DNA from: Ensifer sp. LC11
GTDB lineage: Bacteria; Pseudomonadota; Alphaproteobacteria; Rhizobiales; Rhizobiaceae
DNA: 64,000 nt
NCBI RefSeq assembly: GCF_001695835.1
Contig: NZ_MBSO01000034.1
Coordinates: 186,001-250,000 of the forward strand
Direction: 5' to 3'
Under the pieces are notes generated by a model. That model ran no database searches. It was not told the origin of the DNA and saw only the letters and a list, made by a program, of their open reading frames with translations. Each line of letters opens with the position of its first letter. The stretch's first letter is position 1. Made by a program: the position numbers and the translations under genes. Below, piece by piece: positions 31,868 through 42,469 of the stretch.

Positions 31868-34084
31868 TTATTTGTGCCAGCCGCTCTTCCAGCCGGCTAT
31901 GAGCTTCGGTGCACTGGACTTCAGGGCCTCACCCCGGCCGGATAGGCTGGGATTGGTCATGAAATAGTGCTGCGCATTGAAAGGCTCGGCATCCTTGCCG
32001 ACCTCCATCCGGCGAGATGTGCCATCGGGAAGAATTTCGTAGCTCTGCTGGTTGTCGATGAGATTGCCCAGCATGATCTGCGACAGAACCTGTTCGTGTA
32101 CAGTCCGGTTGATGAGAGGCACGAGCGTCTCGACCCGCCGGTCCAGATTGCGCGGCATCATATCCGCCGAGCCGATATAGACAAGGGCATTTTCCGATGG
32201 AAGCCCATGTCCGTTGCCGAAGCAGAATATGCGGGAATGTTCGAGGAATCGGCCGACGATGGACTTGACACGGATGTTGTCGGAAAGCCCAGGCACCTGC
32301 GGGCGCAGGCAGCAGATGCCGCGCACCACCAGGTCGATCTCGACGCCGGCGCGGCTGGCCTTGTAGAGCGCGTCGATGATTTCCGGATCAACGAGCGAAT
32401 TCATCTTCATCCAGATTGCAGCCGGACGTCCGGCCTTGGCATGCTCGATCTCTTCGTCGACGTGCTTCAGGATGCGCGGGCGCAGCGTGTGCGGCGAAAC
32501 CGCCAGCTTCATGCCCGCCTCCGGCTCGCCATAGCCGGTGATGAAGTTGAAGATGTTCGCCATGTCGTGGGCGATCACCGGATTGCAGGTAAAGAACGAC
32601 AGGTCGGTGTAGATCTTCGCCGTCACCGGATGATAGTTGCCGGTGCCGAGATGGCAGTAGGTCCTGAGCCTGCCTTCCTCGCGCCGCACCACCATCGACA
32701 TCTTGGCGTGGGTCTTCAGTTCGATGAAACCGAAGACGACCTGGACGCCGGCGCGCTCGAGGTCGCGTGCCCAGCGGATGTTGGCTTCCTCGTCGAAACG
32801 CGCCTTGAGCTCGACCAGCGCCGTCACCGACTTGCCGGCCTCGGCCGCATCGATCAGCGCGCGCACGATCGGGCTGTCGTTCGAGGTGCGATAGAGTGTC
32901 TGCTTGATGGCGACGACTTCAGGATCACGCGCCGCCTGCAACAGGAACTGCACGACGACGTCGAAGGATTCATAGGGGTGATGAACCACCATGTCCTTCT
33001 CGCGGATCGCCGCCAGGCAGTCGCCGGCATGTTCGCGCACGCGCTCGGGGAAACGCGGATTGTACGGTTCGAAGCGCAGATCGTCGCGCGGCGCCTTGGT
33101 GATTTCGGACAAAGTGTTGAGCGCAAGCAGCCCGGGCAGGACGGCGATCCGGTTTTCCGGGACGCCGAGTTCCTGCACGACGAACTGGCGCAGCGACGCC
33201 GGCATCTCCGAATCGGTCTCGATGCGGATCACCGAACCGCGGCGGCGGCGCTTCAACGCCGTCTCGAAGAAGCGCACGAGGTCTTCGGCCTCTTCCTCCA
33301 CTTCGATATCGCTGTCGCGGATGATGCGGAACGTACCGGAACCCTTGACCTCGTAGCCGGGGAACAAGCGGTCGATGAACTGGCTGACCATATCTTCAAG
33401 CGTGATATAGCGGATGACGTTCTTGACGTCTGGCAACCTGATGAAGCGATCGAGCGCGACGGGGAGGCGCAAGAGCGCCGTCATCGGCTCACGGCCCGTC
33501 TTGCTGACGAGCTGCAGCCCCATCGAGAAGCCGAGGTTCGGAATGAACGGGAACGGGTGGGCCGGATCGATCGAAAGCGGCGTCAGCACCGGGAAGATCG
33601 ACTGATCAAACTCGTTGGCAAGCCAGCTCCTGTCCTGCGCCGACAGGGCCGCCGGGCGCACGATCAGGATATCTTCCTTGGCGAGATACTGCTGCAGGAC
33701 GGCAAGCGAGGCCTGCTGCTCCATCTGCAGGTTGTCGATTTCCTTCAAGATGTCTTCGAGCTGCTCGACCGGCGTCTTGCCGTCGGGTGAACGCATGGAA
33801 AGACCCTGGCGCACCTGCCCTTCGAGGCCAGCGACGCGCACCATGAAGAATTCGTCGAGGTTGGCCGCGGAGATCGACAGGAAGCGGATGCGCTCGAGCA
33901 GCGGATGCGCGGTGTTCAGCGTTTCCTCGAGCACACGGCGATTGAACTGCAGCCAGGAGAATTCGCGATTGATGAAGCGCTTTGGGCTGGTCAGCAGATC
34001 GACGTCTTCGGCCGCAGCCTGGTTTTCGTTCACCGCAGATATCGCGTTATCCATGCTCATCAGATCCCATTGCTCCGGCTGCAC
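31868..34084 (-). CDS. ppk: Polyphosphate kinase 1
   Basis: Builds polyphosphate from ATP at the membrane. 738 residues, slightly longer than Escherichia coli PPK1. The N-terminal helical domain ([18 protein letters not shown]) and the two phospholipase-D-like catalytic domains are intact; the autophosphorylated histidine is in [14 protein letters not shown] and the second conserved histidine region in [11 protein letters not shown]. Start taken at 34084; ATGs at residues 9 and 11 are alternatives. hda lies 34 bases upstream and ppx 11 bases downstream. Confidence 0.97.
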   Translation of the reverse strand: MQPEQWDLMSMDNAISAVNENQAAAEDVDLLTSPKRFINREFSWLQFNRRVLEETLNTAHPLLERIRFLSISAANLDEFFMVRVAGLEGQVRQGLSMRSPDGKTPVEQLEDILKEIDNLQMEQQASLAVLQQYLAKEDILIVRPAALSAQDRSWLANEFDQSIFPVLTPLSIDPAHPFPFIPNLGFSMGLQLVSKTGREPMTALLRLPVALDRFIRLPDVKNVIRYITLEDMVSQFIDRLFPGYEVKGSGTFRIIRDSDIEVEEEAEDLVRFFETALKRRRRGSVIRIETDSEMPASLRQFVVQELGVPENRIAVLPGLLALNTLSEITKAPRDDLRFEPYNPRFPERVREHAGDCLAAIREKDMVVHHPYESFDVVVQFLLQAARDPEVVAIKQTLYRTSNDSPIVRALIDAAEAGKSVTALVELKARFDEEANIRWARDLERAGVQVVFGFIELKTHAKMSMVVRREEGRLRTYCHLGTGNYHPVTAKIYTDLSFFTCNPVIAHDMANIFNFITGYGEPEAGMKLAVSPHTLRPRILKHVDEEIEHAKAGRPAAIWMKMNSLVDPEIIDALYKASRAGVEIDLVVRGICCLRPQVPGLSDNIRVKSIVGRFLEHSRIFCFGNGHGLPSENALVYIGSADMMPRNLDRRVETLVPLINRTVHEQVLSQIMLGNLIDNQQSYEILPDGTSRRMEVGKDAEPFNAQHYFMTNPSLSGRGEALKSSAPKLIAGWKSGWHK

Positions 34085-34118
34085 CGGCTAACCCAGTTTG
34101 ACGACGGTTCTGTGACAG

Positions 34119-34808
34119 TCAATCGGACCGGCGTTGATTTCCCAGCTCTTCCAGCACTTCGGATGCAAGGCTGCGGGTGAGCCTCGTTCCGCGGGCAAGC
34201 GCCAGATGATCGATGCGCTCGACGATCGTCTGCGCCGCCTCCAGCGACCGCTCCATCCGCTGGACGATGTAGCCGACGAGCCGCTCGTCGACGAAGAGCT
34301 GGCGATCGGCAAAGAGCTTGATCAGCACCTGCGTCAGCAATTCGTCGTCCGGCTCGCCGATCTCGACCACGGTCGCCGCCTTCAGGCGCGAGCGCAGATC
34401 GGGAAGTGCAACCGGCCAGGACATTGGCCAGAGCCGCGTCGTCATCAGGAGCCCGGTGCCGTGCTGGCGTACGCTGTTAATGACGTGGAAGAGTGTCGTG
34501 TCATCGAAGCCGCCGCGATCGGCATCCTCGAAGAGAACAGGCTTTTCCGTGGCAATCAGCGCGGCATCCGAGCCGGCAACCGGATGGATCACCTCAGCCC
34601 CTGCCCGCTCCTTCCAGATGCCGGCAAGGTGCGATTTGCCTGAACCGACAGGCCCGGCAATGATGACGACCGGCGAGGGCCAGTCCGGCCAGTGATCGAC
34701 GATCGCGATCGCCGCGCTCAGCCGGTCGGAGACGAGCAGATCGTCACGGCCCGTCGCGGGGTCGTGGCCAAAGGCCAGGGGCAATTGTTCAAAGGGGCGT
34801 TTTGTCAT
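34119..34808 (-). CDS. hda: DnaA-homologue regulator Hda
   Basis: A AAA+ protein that, with the sliding clamp, drives hydrolysis of ATP on DnaA and so blocks re-initiation of replication. 229 residues. The N-terminal MTKRPFEQLPLAFGHD contains the QLPLAF clamp-binding motif typical of Hda. The Walker A is GPVGSGKS (residues 52-59), and the Walker B region VLFEDADRG follows. Alphaproteobacterial homologues (HdaA) are essential for limiting replication. It sits between perM and ppk, 26 and 34 bases from its neighbours. Confidence 0.95.
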   Translation of the reverse strand: MTKRPFEQLPLAFGHDPATGRDDLLVSDRLSAAIAIVDHWPDWPSPVVIIAGPVGSGKSHLAGIWKERAGAEVIHPVAGSDAALIATEKPVLFEDADRGGFDDTTLFHVINSVRQHGTGLLMTTRLWPMSWPVALPDLRSRLKAATVVEIGEPDDELLTQVLIKLFADRQLFVDERLVGYIVQRMERSLEAAQTIVERIDHLALARGTRLTRSLASEVLEELGNQRRSD

Positions 34809-34834
34809 GCTGTACTCGGGACAATCGTCGGAAA

Positions 34835-35956
34835 TCAGGCGACCTGATCGCCCTTTGCCTTCTTTTCCGCGGCTTTGCCGTGCCCGTGATAAAGATCGCT
34901 ATCAAGGTACCGCTGGATGCCGAAGCGGACAAGCACACCAATGGCCGCTGCCGCCGGAACCGCCACGAGAAGGCCGACGAAGCCGAAGAGCGCACCAAAG
35001 GCAAGCAGAGCAAACATCAGCCAGACCGGATGCAAGCCAACGCTCTTGCCCACCAGCTTCGGCTGGAGGATGTTACCCTCCATGAACTGGCCGCTGAAGA
35101 AGATTGCAAGGACGAGGCCGATCCAGAGATAGTCCGGCCAGAACTGGACCAGAGCCACGCCGACGGCCAGAACGAGACCGACCAGGGATCCGACATAGGG
35201 AATGAAGCTGATCATGCCTGCAAAGAGGCCGATCAGCAGACCGAAATTGAGGCCGACCAACGATAGGCCGATGCCATAATAGAGACCGAGAATGACGCAG
35301 AGCGAGCCCTGCCCGCGTACGAAGCCGGCGATCGTGGTGTTCATGTCACGGGCGATCTGGCGCACATCGGAGACGTAGTCGCGCGGAACCCAGCTGTCGA
35401 CCTTCTCGACCATCCGGTCCCAGTCGAGCAGCAGGTAAAAAGCGACGACGGGCGTGACGACCAGCAGCGAGATAACGTCAAGAAGCGCCACGCCCGAATT
35501 CCAGATCTGCTGGAAGAGCGTGCCGACGAAGGCCGCCCCCTGTTCCAGGAGCTTGCCGGAGCTTTGCTGGATCGATGGAATCTGGCTCGCCAGCCAGTCC
35601 GGGATCAGCCGCGTTTGCGCTTCGTTGACGAGCACCTGCAGCTTGGCGGCATAGCCGGGGATGTTGGCGATGAAATCCGACGCCTGGCTGACGATCACGG
35701 GAATGATGACCATCAGGGCCAGCACGAAGACCACAACGAAGCTGATCAGGATCACGACCGTTGCCATCAGCCGGCTCAAGCCCAGGCGCTCCAGCCGGTC
35801 GGCCACCGGATCAAGGAAATAGGCGAGCGCCATGCCGGCGAGGAAAGGCAGCAGGATCGAGCTGAAGACCATCAGGAAGGCGATGAAGGCGGCAAGCACC
35901 AGCAGCCAGAAGACAATCTGGCGCTGTAATCCGGAACCGCTGACCTTCGTATTCAT
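34835..35956 (-). CDS. AI-2E/PerM-family membrane protein
   Basis: A 373-residue inner-membrane protein with about eight hydrophobic segments. Features of the AI-2 exporter/PerM family are visible: the amphipathic central domain of about residues 100-160, the long second half with the [16 protein letters not shown] loop, and ending in a basic tail. Some relatives export autoinducer-2, others act in sodium transport; which applies here is unknown. It is the first gene of the perM-hda-ppk-ppx run and is divergent from purM across a RIME1-like repeat. Confidence 0.9.
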   Translation of the reverse strand: MNTKVSGSGLQRQIVFWLLVLAAFIAFLMVFSSILLPFLAGMALAYFLDPVADRLERLGLSRLMATVVILISFVVVFVLALMVIIPVIVSQASDFIANIPGYAAKLQVLVNEAQTRLIPDWLASQIPSIQQSSGKLLEQGAAFVGTLFQQIWNSGVALLDVISLLVVTPVVAFYLLLDWDRMVEKVDSWVPRDYVSDVRQIARDMNTTIAGFVRGQGSLCVILGLYYGIGLSLVGLNFGLLIGLFAGMISFIPYVGSLVGLVLAVGVALVQFWPDYLWIGLVLAIFFSGQFMEGNILQPKLVGKSVGLHPVWLMFALLAFGALFGFVGLLVAVPAAAAIGVLVRFGIQRYLDSDLYHGHGKAAEKKAKGDQVA

Positions 35957-35972
35957 GACAATCCCTTTAGGT

Positions 35973-36080
35973 CACGATGATTTTAGGTCGGATCGACCTG
36001 AAATCATAAACGTGATCGTTTTTCATAAGCGAGAGCGGGATGCGGGCGGAAAACCGCACACACTTTTCCTCATCTCGCTC
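35973..36080. repeat. RIME1-like intergenic element with two palindromes
   Basis: About 108 bases holding two palindromes. The first pairs ATGATTTTAGGTC (35977-35989) with GACCTGAAATCAT (35995-36007), 12 of 13 matched, extended by CACG and CGTG outside. The second pairs GAGCGGGATG (36033-36042) with CATCTCGCTC (36071-36080), 9 of 10, around an inner GCGG-AAAA-CCGC hairpin. Length and two-palindrome plan fit my memory of the Rhizobium intergenic mosaic element RIME1. Its position within the perM/purM promoter region may affect both genes. Confidence 0.65.
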
Positions 36081-36329
36081 CAGCGCGCCGCACGCACCTA
36101 TTGCGTATCACAATCCTGGCAAGGAGATAGGGGTCGGTGCGGGCGCCGGTCAAGTCTGGTGGCCCAAGCCGGCGTGGTTTGGCGACTCTCGGGTCGGCTT
36201 GCACCGTGGGATATGGGCAAAATGGTGAAAAATCGCCGTCAACGCGGCCTCTCGGCTTGCACTCCCTTGCCTGCCGTGCCAATCGCATCCGCAAAATACC
36301 TGTCGCACGACGAGCCTTGGAGAACGAGC

Positions 36330-37400
36330 ATGAGCCAGTCGGGAAAGAACGGCCTCACCTATAGCGACGCGGGCGTGGATATCGACGCCGGCAACCTCAT
36401 GGTCGAGAAGATCAAGCCGCATGTGCGCTCGACCCGCCGGCCCGGTGCCGACGGCGAGATCGGCGGCTTCGGCGGCCTCTTCGACCTGAAAGCTGCGGGC
36501 TTCACCGATCCGGTTCTGGTTGCTGCCAATGACGGCGTCGGCACCAAACTCAAGATCGCCATCGACGCCAACAAGCACGACACGGTCGGCATCGACCTTG
36601 TTGCCATGTGCGTCAACGACCTCGTGGTCCAGGGCGCCGAGCCGCTGTTCTTCCTCGACTATTTCGCGACCGGCAAACTCGATCCGGACCAGGGTGCTGC
36701 GATCGTCGCTGGCATTGCCGCCGGCTGCCGGGAGGCCGGCTGCGCGCTGATCGGCGGCGAGACCGCCGAGATGCCGGGCATGTACTCGGGCGGCGACTAT
36801 GATCTCGCCGGCTTTGCCGTCGGCGCCGCCGAGCGCGGCCAGCTGCTTCCGGCCGGTGACATCGGCGAAGGCGATGTCATCCTCGGCCTTGCCTCGTCAG
36901 GCGTTCACTCCAACGGCTATTCACTGGTGCGCAAGATCGTTGCTCTCTCGGGCCTTGCCTGGGACGCGCCGGCGCCGTTCGGCGAAGGCACGCTTGCCGA
37001 TCTCCTGATGACGCCGACGCGCATCTATGTGAAGCCGCTGCTGAAGGCGATCCGCGAAACCGGAGCGATCAAGGCGCTTGCCCACATCACCGGCGGCGGT
37101 TTCCCAGAGAACATTCCGCGCGTGCTGCCGAAGCACCTGGCGGCCGAGATCGACCTCGATGCGATCAAGGCGCCAAAGGTGTTCTCGTGGCTCGCTCAGA
37201 CGGGTGGCGTCGCCGCCAATGAAATGTTGCGCACCTTCAACTGCGGCGTCGGCATGATCGTCGTCGTTCCGGCCGACAAGGCCGCCGAAGTCTCGGCCGT
37301 CCTGACGGCCGAGGGCGAAACGGTGTTTTCGCTCGGCCGGATGGTCGCGCGCGCTGAAGGTGCTGCCGGCACGATTTACAAGGGCAGCCTCGCCCTATGA
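36330..37400 (+). CDS. purM: Phosphoribosylformylglycinamidine cyclo-ligase
   Basis: Closes the imidazole ring of purines (AIR synthetase, step five). The ATG at 36330 follows TTGGAGA and gives 356 residues, the family norm; the longer frame runs into the perM region. The glycine-rich ATP motifs GFGGLFDL and [11 protein letters not shown] and the [11 protein letters not shown] signature are present. purN overlaps its stop by four bases (ATGA). A 373-base gap with the RIME1-like element precedes it. No purine riboswitch or PurR box recognised. Confidence 0.98.
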   Translation: MSQSGKNGLTYSDAGVDIDAGNLMVEKIKPHVRSTRRPGADGEIGGFGGLFDLKAAGFTDPVLVAANDGVGTKLKIAIDANKHDTVGIDLVAMCVNDLVVQGAEPLFFLDYFATGKLDPDQGAAIVAGIAAGCREAGCALIGGETAEMPGMYSGGDYDLAGFAVGAAERGQLLPAGDIGEGDVILGLASSGVHSNGYSLVRKIVALSGLAWDAPAPFGEGTLADLLMTPTRIYVKPLLKAIRETGAIKALAHITGGGFPENIPRVLPKHLAAEIDLDAIKAPKVFSWLAQTGGVAANEMLRTFNCGVGMIVVVPADKAAEVSAVLTAEGETVFSLGRMVARAEGAAGTIYKGSLAL

Positions 37401-38065
37401 CGAGCGACGTGACGTCAGCTAAGAAGCGGGTCGTCGTCTTCATTTCGGGCGGCGGCTCCAACATGCTGGCGCTCGCAAAGGCGGCGGCGGAACCGGGATT
37501 TCCGGCCGAAATCGTCGCGGTCATCGCCGACAAGGCGGATGCCGGCGGCCTTGCCAAGGCGGAAGCCCTCGGCATTGCCACACGCAGTTTCCTGCGCAAG
37601 GATTTTGAGAGCAAGGACGCCCACGAAGAGGCGATCCTTGCCGAACTCGATCGCCTGTCGCCCGATATCATCTGCCTCGCCGGCTATATGCGGCTGCTGT
37701 CGGCGACGTTCATTAAGCGCCATGAAGGACGGATCCTCAACATCCATCCGTCCCTGCTGCCGCTGTTTCCCGGCCTGCACACCCACCAGCGGGCTATCGA
37801 CGCCGGCATGAAGGTCGCCGGCTGCACGGTGCATTTCGTCACTGAAGGCATGGACGAAGGCCCGATCCTCGCGCAGGCCGTGGTACCGGTGCTCCCTGGC
37901 GATACCGCCGACAGTCTTGCTGCGCGGGTTCTCACTGTCGAACACCGCACCTATCCGATGGCGCTCAGGCTAATGGCCGAAGGCAAGGTGCGCATGGTGG
38001 ACGGCAGGGCTGTGACTGACGGCGCCTTCGAGGCCACGGGCACGCTGATTTCGCCGGCGGCGTGA
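37397..38065 (+). CDS. purN: Phosphoribosylglycinamide formyltransferase
   Basis: Adds a formyl group from 10-formyltetrahydrofolate in step three of purine synthesis. 222 residues. Motifs visible: [10 protein letters not shown] (phosphate binding, residues 18-27), the catalytic [10 protein letters not shown] (about 115-124) with Asn just before it, and the downstream Asp in [12 protein letters not shown]. It overlaps purM by the ATGA tetranucleotide, so the pair is translationally coupled. A repeat element with large inverted arms starts 69 bases after its stop and may end or stabilise the transcript. Confidence 0.98.
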   Translation: MTSDVTSAKKRVVVFISGGGSNMLALAKAAAEPGFPAEIVAVIADKADAGGLAKAEALGIATRSFLRKDFESKDAHEEAILAELDRLSPDIICLAGYMRLLSATFIKRHEGRILNIHPSLLPLFPGLHTHQRAIDAGMKVAGCTVHFVTEGMDEGPILAQAVVPVLPGDTADSLAARVLTVEHRTYPMALRLMAEGKVRMVDGRAVTDGAFEATGTLISPAA

Positions 38066-38134
38066 TCGCGTCGCAGCTTTTTCCGGTTACCTATGTAGAG
38101 CTATCGCGCGTCACGCTCGGCTAACGCCAAGGCT

Positions 38135-38355
38135 ACCCCCTCTGCCCTGCCGGGCATCTCCCCCACAAGGGGGGAGATTCGCTAGAGGCTCGCGCCCGTT
38201 ACGACTGAACCATATCGCCCGCCGCATCGATATTGGGGATGAGGCTTTCCTTACCAAGTAGAGTTGCTACCGGCGGCACGGTAATGAGCGCCTGAGCAAT
38301 CGCCACTTGCCGATCTCCCCCTTGTGGGGGAGATGCCCGACAGGGCAGAGGGGGT
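38135..38355. repeat. 221-base element with long terminal inverted repeats
   Basis: Copy one (38135-38178) reads ACCCCCTCTGCCCTGCCGGG, then CATCTCCCCCACAAGG and GGGAGAT; copy two (38313-38355) is its reverse complement with few changes. About 134 bases without a coding frame lie between. Each arm is itself a hairpin. This resembles small palindromic repeats I remember from many rhizobial genomes; the paired form looks like a non-autonomous mobile unit (MITE-like). No clear target duplication beyond a possible TA. Confidence 0.6.
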
Positions 38356-38374
38356 TAAGTCCCACCGCGAGCGT

Positions 38375-39760
38375 TCACTTCGCAGACGCCAATCGCCGGT
38401 CGAGTGCGTCGAGCACGCGCCTTGTCAGTGCCGGATAGTTCTCGTCGAAGTGGTGGCCGCCGTCTATGCCGATGACGTCAACGCCGGTGCCCTTGAGCTC
38501 GGGGCACGCATCATCCTCTTCGTCCGTGCCGTAGATGCATTGTACGAGCGCAGGATCGATGCGCTTGATGTCATCGAGTGGATCGCCGCCCTTGCCATCG
38601 CCTTCCGCGCCGAGCCAGCCGAGCACGGAGACCTTGTAGTCGACCATGTGCGACAGGGCCATCAGCGTCACCTGGCGAACATGGGCTTTCTCGCCTGATG
38701 GCAGCAGGTTGAAGGTGCGCGGCAAAACGTCGGCGCCGAAAGAGTAGCCGATCAGCAGCACGTTGCGGACGTTCCAGTGCTTGCGATAGTAGCTCATGAC
38801 CCTGGCAAGGTCGTCCGCGGTCGCCTGCGGGTCCCGTTCCGACCAGAAGTAATGCAGGGAATCTAAGCCGACGACCGGAACGCCCTGTTGCTGCAAGACG
38901 TCGCCGACCTCCTTGTCGATGTCGCGCCAGCCGCCGTCACCCGAATAGATCACCGCCATGGTGTCGCGCGTCGGCTTCGCCTCAAGCACGGTCAGCGGCA
39001 GGCCGAAGGGATTGCCGGCATCGCTTTCGCTGTCGATGATATCCGTGAGGCGGTCGGACAATACCGTGTAGGCGTCGTCGTCGCTGTCCTCTTGCGCGAT
39101 GTCAGAGTGTTTCGCAACGAGCGCCGCCACGTGCGCACGCCCCTCCGTGGAAGCTGCCGGCGAAAAGACGACGGAGACCGGATCCGGCAACGCGCCGTCC
39201 GTCAGGCCATAGACCATGCGCTCGTCTTTTCTGACCTTTTCGGCCGGGGTGCACAGCTGCTTTTCAAGCGCGATCCCCTCTTCCGGATCGATCGCCAGCG
39301 TCTGACCGATGGTGGCAGGCGGCGTCTGGGCGGCAATCGCGAGCGCCATCGCGCCGCCGGCGCCGACGCCGGCGACGATGGGGAGCTGATAGGCATCCGT
39401 GCCGACTGCCCGCTGCACCTGCTGACTGAGCGACTCGATGTCCGAGACCATGTAGATGCAATCGCCGTCGTCCTTCGCGAGCGAGGCGAGATAGGCCTTG
39501 AGATCGATGCCGACCACAACCGCCTTGTCACCGGATAGCGTCTCGGCGATCGCCTGCTCCTTGTCCGTCCAGCCACCGGCATCCGATAGCAGCACGACGA
39601 GTGCCGCCGCCTTCTCCTTCGGCAGCAGGATGCGCGGCGACGGGATCATGCCCGTATCATAGGTCTTCGGCGCGTCCTCGGCGGCGGCAGGAAGAACGGT
39701 AGCTGCCAGCAAAAGCGCCACGGGGGCCAGGCATTTCCAGCGGTTCGCGATACCGATCAT
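38375..39760 (-). CDS. acvB: AcvB/VirJ-family lysyl-phosphatidylglycerol hydrolase
   Basis: A periplasmic hydrolase of 461 residues. The ATG at 39760 overlaps the lpiA stop (ATGA) and gives a signal peptide ending AAA (MIGIANRWKCLAPVALLLAA). The C-terminal half is the VirJ domain with the GYSFGAD nucleophile elbow, and the C-terminus has the DGGHHFDENY histidine; the N-terminal half is the extra domain that sets AcvB (about 450) apart from VirJ (about 250). In Agrobacterium AcvB removes lysine from lysyl-phosphatidylglycerol; in Sinorhizobium medicae the homologue (atvA) is paired with lpiA. The pair balances membrane charge. Confidence 0.93.
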   Translation of the reverse strand: MIGIANRWKCLAPVALLLAATVLPAAAEDAPKTYDTGMIPSPRILLPKEKAAALVVLLSDAGGWTDKEQAIAETLSGDKAVVVGIDLKAYLASLAKDDGDCIYMVSDIESLSQQVQRAVGTDAYQLPIVAGVGAGGAMALAIAAQTPPATIGQTLAIDPEEGIALEKQLCTPAEKVRKDERMVYGLTDGALPDPVSVVFSPAASTEGRAHVAALVAKHSDIAQEDSDDDAYTVLSDRLTDIIDSESDAGNPFGLPLTVLEAKPTRDTMAVIYSGDGGWRDIDKEVGDVLQQQGVPVVGLDSLHYFWSERDPQATADDLARVMSYYRKHWNVRNVLLIGYSFGADVLPRTFNLLPSGEKAHVRQVTLMALSHMVDYKVSVLGWLGAEGDGKGGDPLDDIKRIDPALVQCIYGTDEEDDACPELKGTGVDVIGIDGGHHFDENYPALTRRVLDALDRRLASAK

Positions 39761-42366
39761 TTCTTCACCACTCCCTTCAGACCACCGCCAATCAGGAATG
39801 TTGCGTCCATCAAGGCGAGGATCGGGTTGATGCCGCCGCTGGCGACAAGATAACGCGGTTGCCATTGCGGGTGAAACTTCGACTTGAAGGCGCGCAGACC
39901 TTTGAAATTGTAGAAGCGTTCGCCGTGCTCGAAGAAGGTGCGGCCGGCCCGGTCCCAGACCGGCGCGATCTGACGCGTCGACATGCCGGACAGCGGCGCC
40001 ATGCCGAGATTGAAGGCATGAAAGCCTTCCGCCTTCAGATACTCCATCACCTGGGCAAAAAGGAAATCCATGGCGCCCTTCGGCGCGTCCGGCGAGAAGC
40101 GCATCAGGTCGACGGTGCCCTCCTCCTTCGTCGCGGTCACCAGAATATTGGCGAAGGCGACGATGCGTCCGGCACAGGTGAGGATCGCAACCGGCTGCTC
40201 GGCCAGATAATCAGGATCGAATGCTCCGAGGGAGAAACCCTTTTCCTTGGCGTTGTGGTGCGCAAGCCAGGCATCTGAAACGGCGGTAAGCTCGGCCATG
40301 ATGCCCCGAACGTCCCCCGGCAGTACAACACGAAATTCGAGCCCGTCGCGCTGAGCACGGCTCACCTGCTGGCGAAGATTCGCCCACTTTCCGCCCTTCA
40401 TCTCGAAGCGGCCGAGATCGACGCGCGCCAGTTCGCCGAGACGGAAGGCGCGCAGCCCTGCATCGGCATAATAGGCAAGGCCTTCCGCCGAAACCTGGTA
40501 GAACACGGCCCGGCAGCCGGCCGCACGCGCCTTCTCGATGAACTGCCAGATCAGCTCCGGCCACGCGTCGATCGGGCCGACGGGATCGAAGAGCGCAATC
40601 CAGGAACGCGCCCGTTGGCCATACATGATGAAGGCGCGCCCATCGGCGGCGAACAGGATGCTCTTGTCGCCCATGCGCACCAGATTGGCGTCGGACATGT
40701 CCTGCGCCTCGACGATCGCCAGTGCCCGCTCCAGCGCATCGTCTGAGGCCGGCTCGGCGGTCCCAGTTGCCGGACGCATCAGGCTCCAGATCGCCAGCAT
40801 GCTCGCCCCGATCGTGACGCCCAGAAGGGCGCGCAAGCCTCTCGGCGCCTCGGCTGAGAATTCGAATTGCCACCAGAGCTCGTGGCTGTACTCGACATCG
40901 CGATAGACGAACAGCAGCACCACCAGAGCGCCCAGGCAAATGACCCCGAGCGCGGTCAACCACGGTACCGTCAGCGCCTGCCCGAAGAGCGAGGCGGGGC
41001 GTACGAACAGGCGGCGGCTGACGATAAGGCCCAGAAGGAAGAAGGCCAGCATGCCCGCCTCCACCACGGCGATCGCCTTTATCAGCGACAGCAGGAGTGC
41101 CGCGATCGCAAGCGCAATCGATGCCCACCAGGCGCCATCCAGCCTCAGCGCAAGTCCGCGGGAGACGACGACGAGCGCCAGACCGAGCAAGCTGGCAAGG
41201 AAATGAGCCCCTTCGACGATCGGCAGGGGCAGCAGGCCTTCGAGGAATGCAAGGTTCTGGTCCGGGGTCGGGGTAACGCTCGAAAGAACCAGCATGATCG
41301 CCAGCACGATCCCGAGCGTGGCCAGCAGCAGCGGCGTCATGCGCCCGCCGATGCGCCGCACGCTCGAGGCGACCGGGTGGCCGGAAAGCTGCCGCAGCTC
41401 AATGCCGATGACGACGGCGATCGCGATCACCAGCGGCAGCACATGGTAGATGACACGGTAGAGGACCAGTGCGCCAAGGATGGTATCGACATCGGCATTG
41501 TGGCCGAGCGTTGCGATGATGATCGTCTCGAAGACGCCAAGACCGGCGGGAACGTGGCTCAGAACACCGACACCGACGGCGAGCGAATAAACCGCGAGGA
41601 AGGCCGGCCAGCCGATCGTTCCAGCGGGCAGGAGCACGTAGAGAACCGTCGCGGAGGCGGCGAGATCAAGCGCGGTTACCAGGAACTGGCGCGAGACGGT
41701 GCGCGAATCCGGCAACCGCAATGTCAGGCGTCCGAACGTGACCTCGCGTCCGTCCCGCGCAAGGTAAAACACCGTGAACAAGCCACCGAGGACGACCGCT
41801 GCGATGAGGCGTAGCAACAATGGATCGAGCCCGGTCATCGGCGCCACATACTCGCTGACGGCAAGCAGGCTGAGGCAGGTCACCGTCAGTAGCCCAAGCC
41901 CGAATGCGAGCGTCACGAAGGCAATGATCCGGGCGATGTTTTCGGGTTCAATGCCGAGGCGCGAATAGGAACGATAGCGGATGGCGCCGCCGCTGAGCGC
42001 TCCGAAACCTGCGGTGTTGCCGACCGCATATGCCGAGGCCGCCGTCAGTGCCACGTCGGCATAGGGCAGTTTCCGCCTGACATAGTCGAGCGCACCGACA
42101 TCATAGAAGGTGAGCGCGAGAAAGCTCAATGCGGTGAAAAACACCGCCGCTGTGACCGACGTCCAGCTGGTATCCGCCAAGGCCTGAACGACTTCGTCGT
42201 ATTGAACTTCCGATGTCAGGTGAAAGATCGCAAAGCCGAAGAGAGCGATTACAAATAGCGTGCCAAGGGCCGAGAGATAACGGCGGTTGCGGCGCAGGTA
42301 TGAGATCCATCCCCCCTCCGCCTGCTGCTCGTCGTCGACTGCACTTTCCGGTAGGGAGGATGTCAT
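39757..42366 (-). CDS. lpiA: Phosphatidylglycerol lysyltransferase LpiA/MprF
   Basis: Transfers lysine from lysyl-tRNA to phosphatidylglycerol, making the outer leaflet less negative and protecting against acid and cationic peptides. 869 residues: about thirteen hydrophobic segments in the N-terminal 530 (flippase part) followed by the soluble GNAT-like catalytic domain (about 560-850, with RVDLGRFEMKGGKWANLRQQ and DLMRFSPDAPKGAMDFLF). In Rhizobium tropici and Sinorhizobium medicae lpiA is acid-inducible. It overlaps acvB by four bases. The 103-base gap upstream is A/T-rich and probably holds the regulated promoter. Confidence 0.96.
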   Translation of the reverse strand: MTSSLPESAVDDEQQAEGGWISYLRRNRRYLSALGTLFVIALFGFAIFHLTSEVQYDEVVQALADTSWTSVTAAVFFTALSFLALTFYDVGALDYVRRKLPYADVALTAASAYAVGNTAGFGALSGGAIRYRSYSRLGIEPENIARIIAFVTLAFGLGLLTVTCLSLLAVSEYVAPMTGLDPLLLRLIAAVVLGGLFTVFYLARDGREVTFGRLTLRLPDSRTVSRQFLVTALDLAASATVLYVLLPAGTIGWPAFLAVYSLAVGVGVLSHVPAGLGVFETIIIATLGHNADVDTILGALVLYRVIYHVLPLVIAIAVVIGIELRQLSGHPVASSVRRIGGRMTPLLLATLGIVLAIMLVLSSVTPTPDQNLAFLEGLLPLPIVEGAHFLASLLGLALVVVSRGLALRLDGAWWASIALAIAALLLSLIKAIAVVEAGMLAFFLLGLIVSRRLFVRPASLFGQALTVPWLTALGVICLGALVVLLFVYRDVEYSHELWWQFEFSAEAPRGLRALLGVTIGASMLAIWSLMRPATGTAEPASDDALERALAIVEAQDMSDANLVRMGDKSILFAADGRAFIMYGQRARSWIALFDPVGPIDAWPELIWQFIEKARAAGCRAVFYQVSAEGLAYYADAGLRAFRLGELARVDLGRFEMKGGKWANLRQQVSRAQRDGLEFRVVLPGDVRGIMAELTAVSDAWLAHHNAKEKGFSLGAFDPDYLAEQPVAILTCAGRIVAFANILVTATKEEGTVDLMRFSPDAPKGAMDFLFAQVMEYLKAEGFHAFNLGMAPLSGMSTRQIAPVWDRAGRTFFEHGERFYNFKGLRAFKSKFHPQWQPRYLVASGGINPILALMDATFLIGGGLKGVVKK

Positions 42367-42469
42367 GGAGCGCCCATGTCGATGGTGAGGACATCAGCGC
42401 TTTAACTTACCCGATACGGATCAAAAAGTGAAATATCCGTAATGAATTATATTCTTTTAAAACAATCGC

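Noticed and set aside
31967-33790. 607-codon plus-strand frame opposite ppk
   Set aside because: Antisense shadow of ppk with no recognisable domain.
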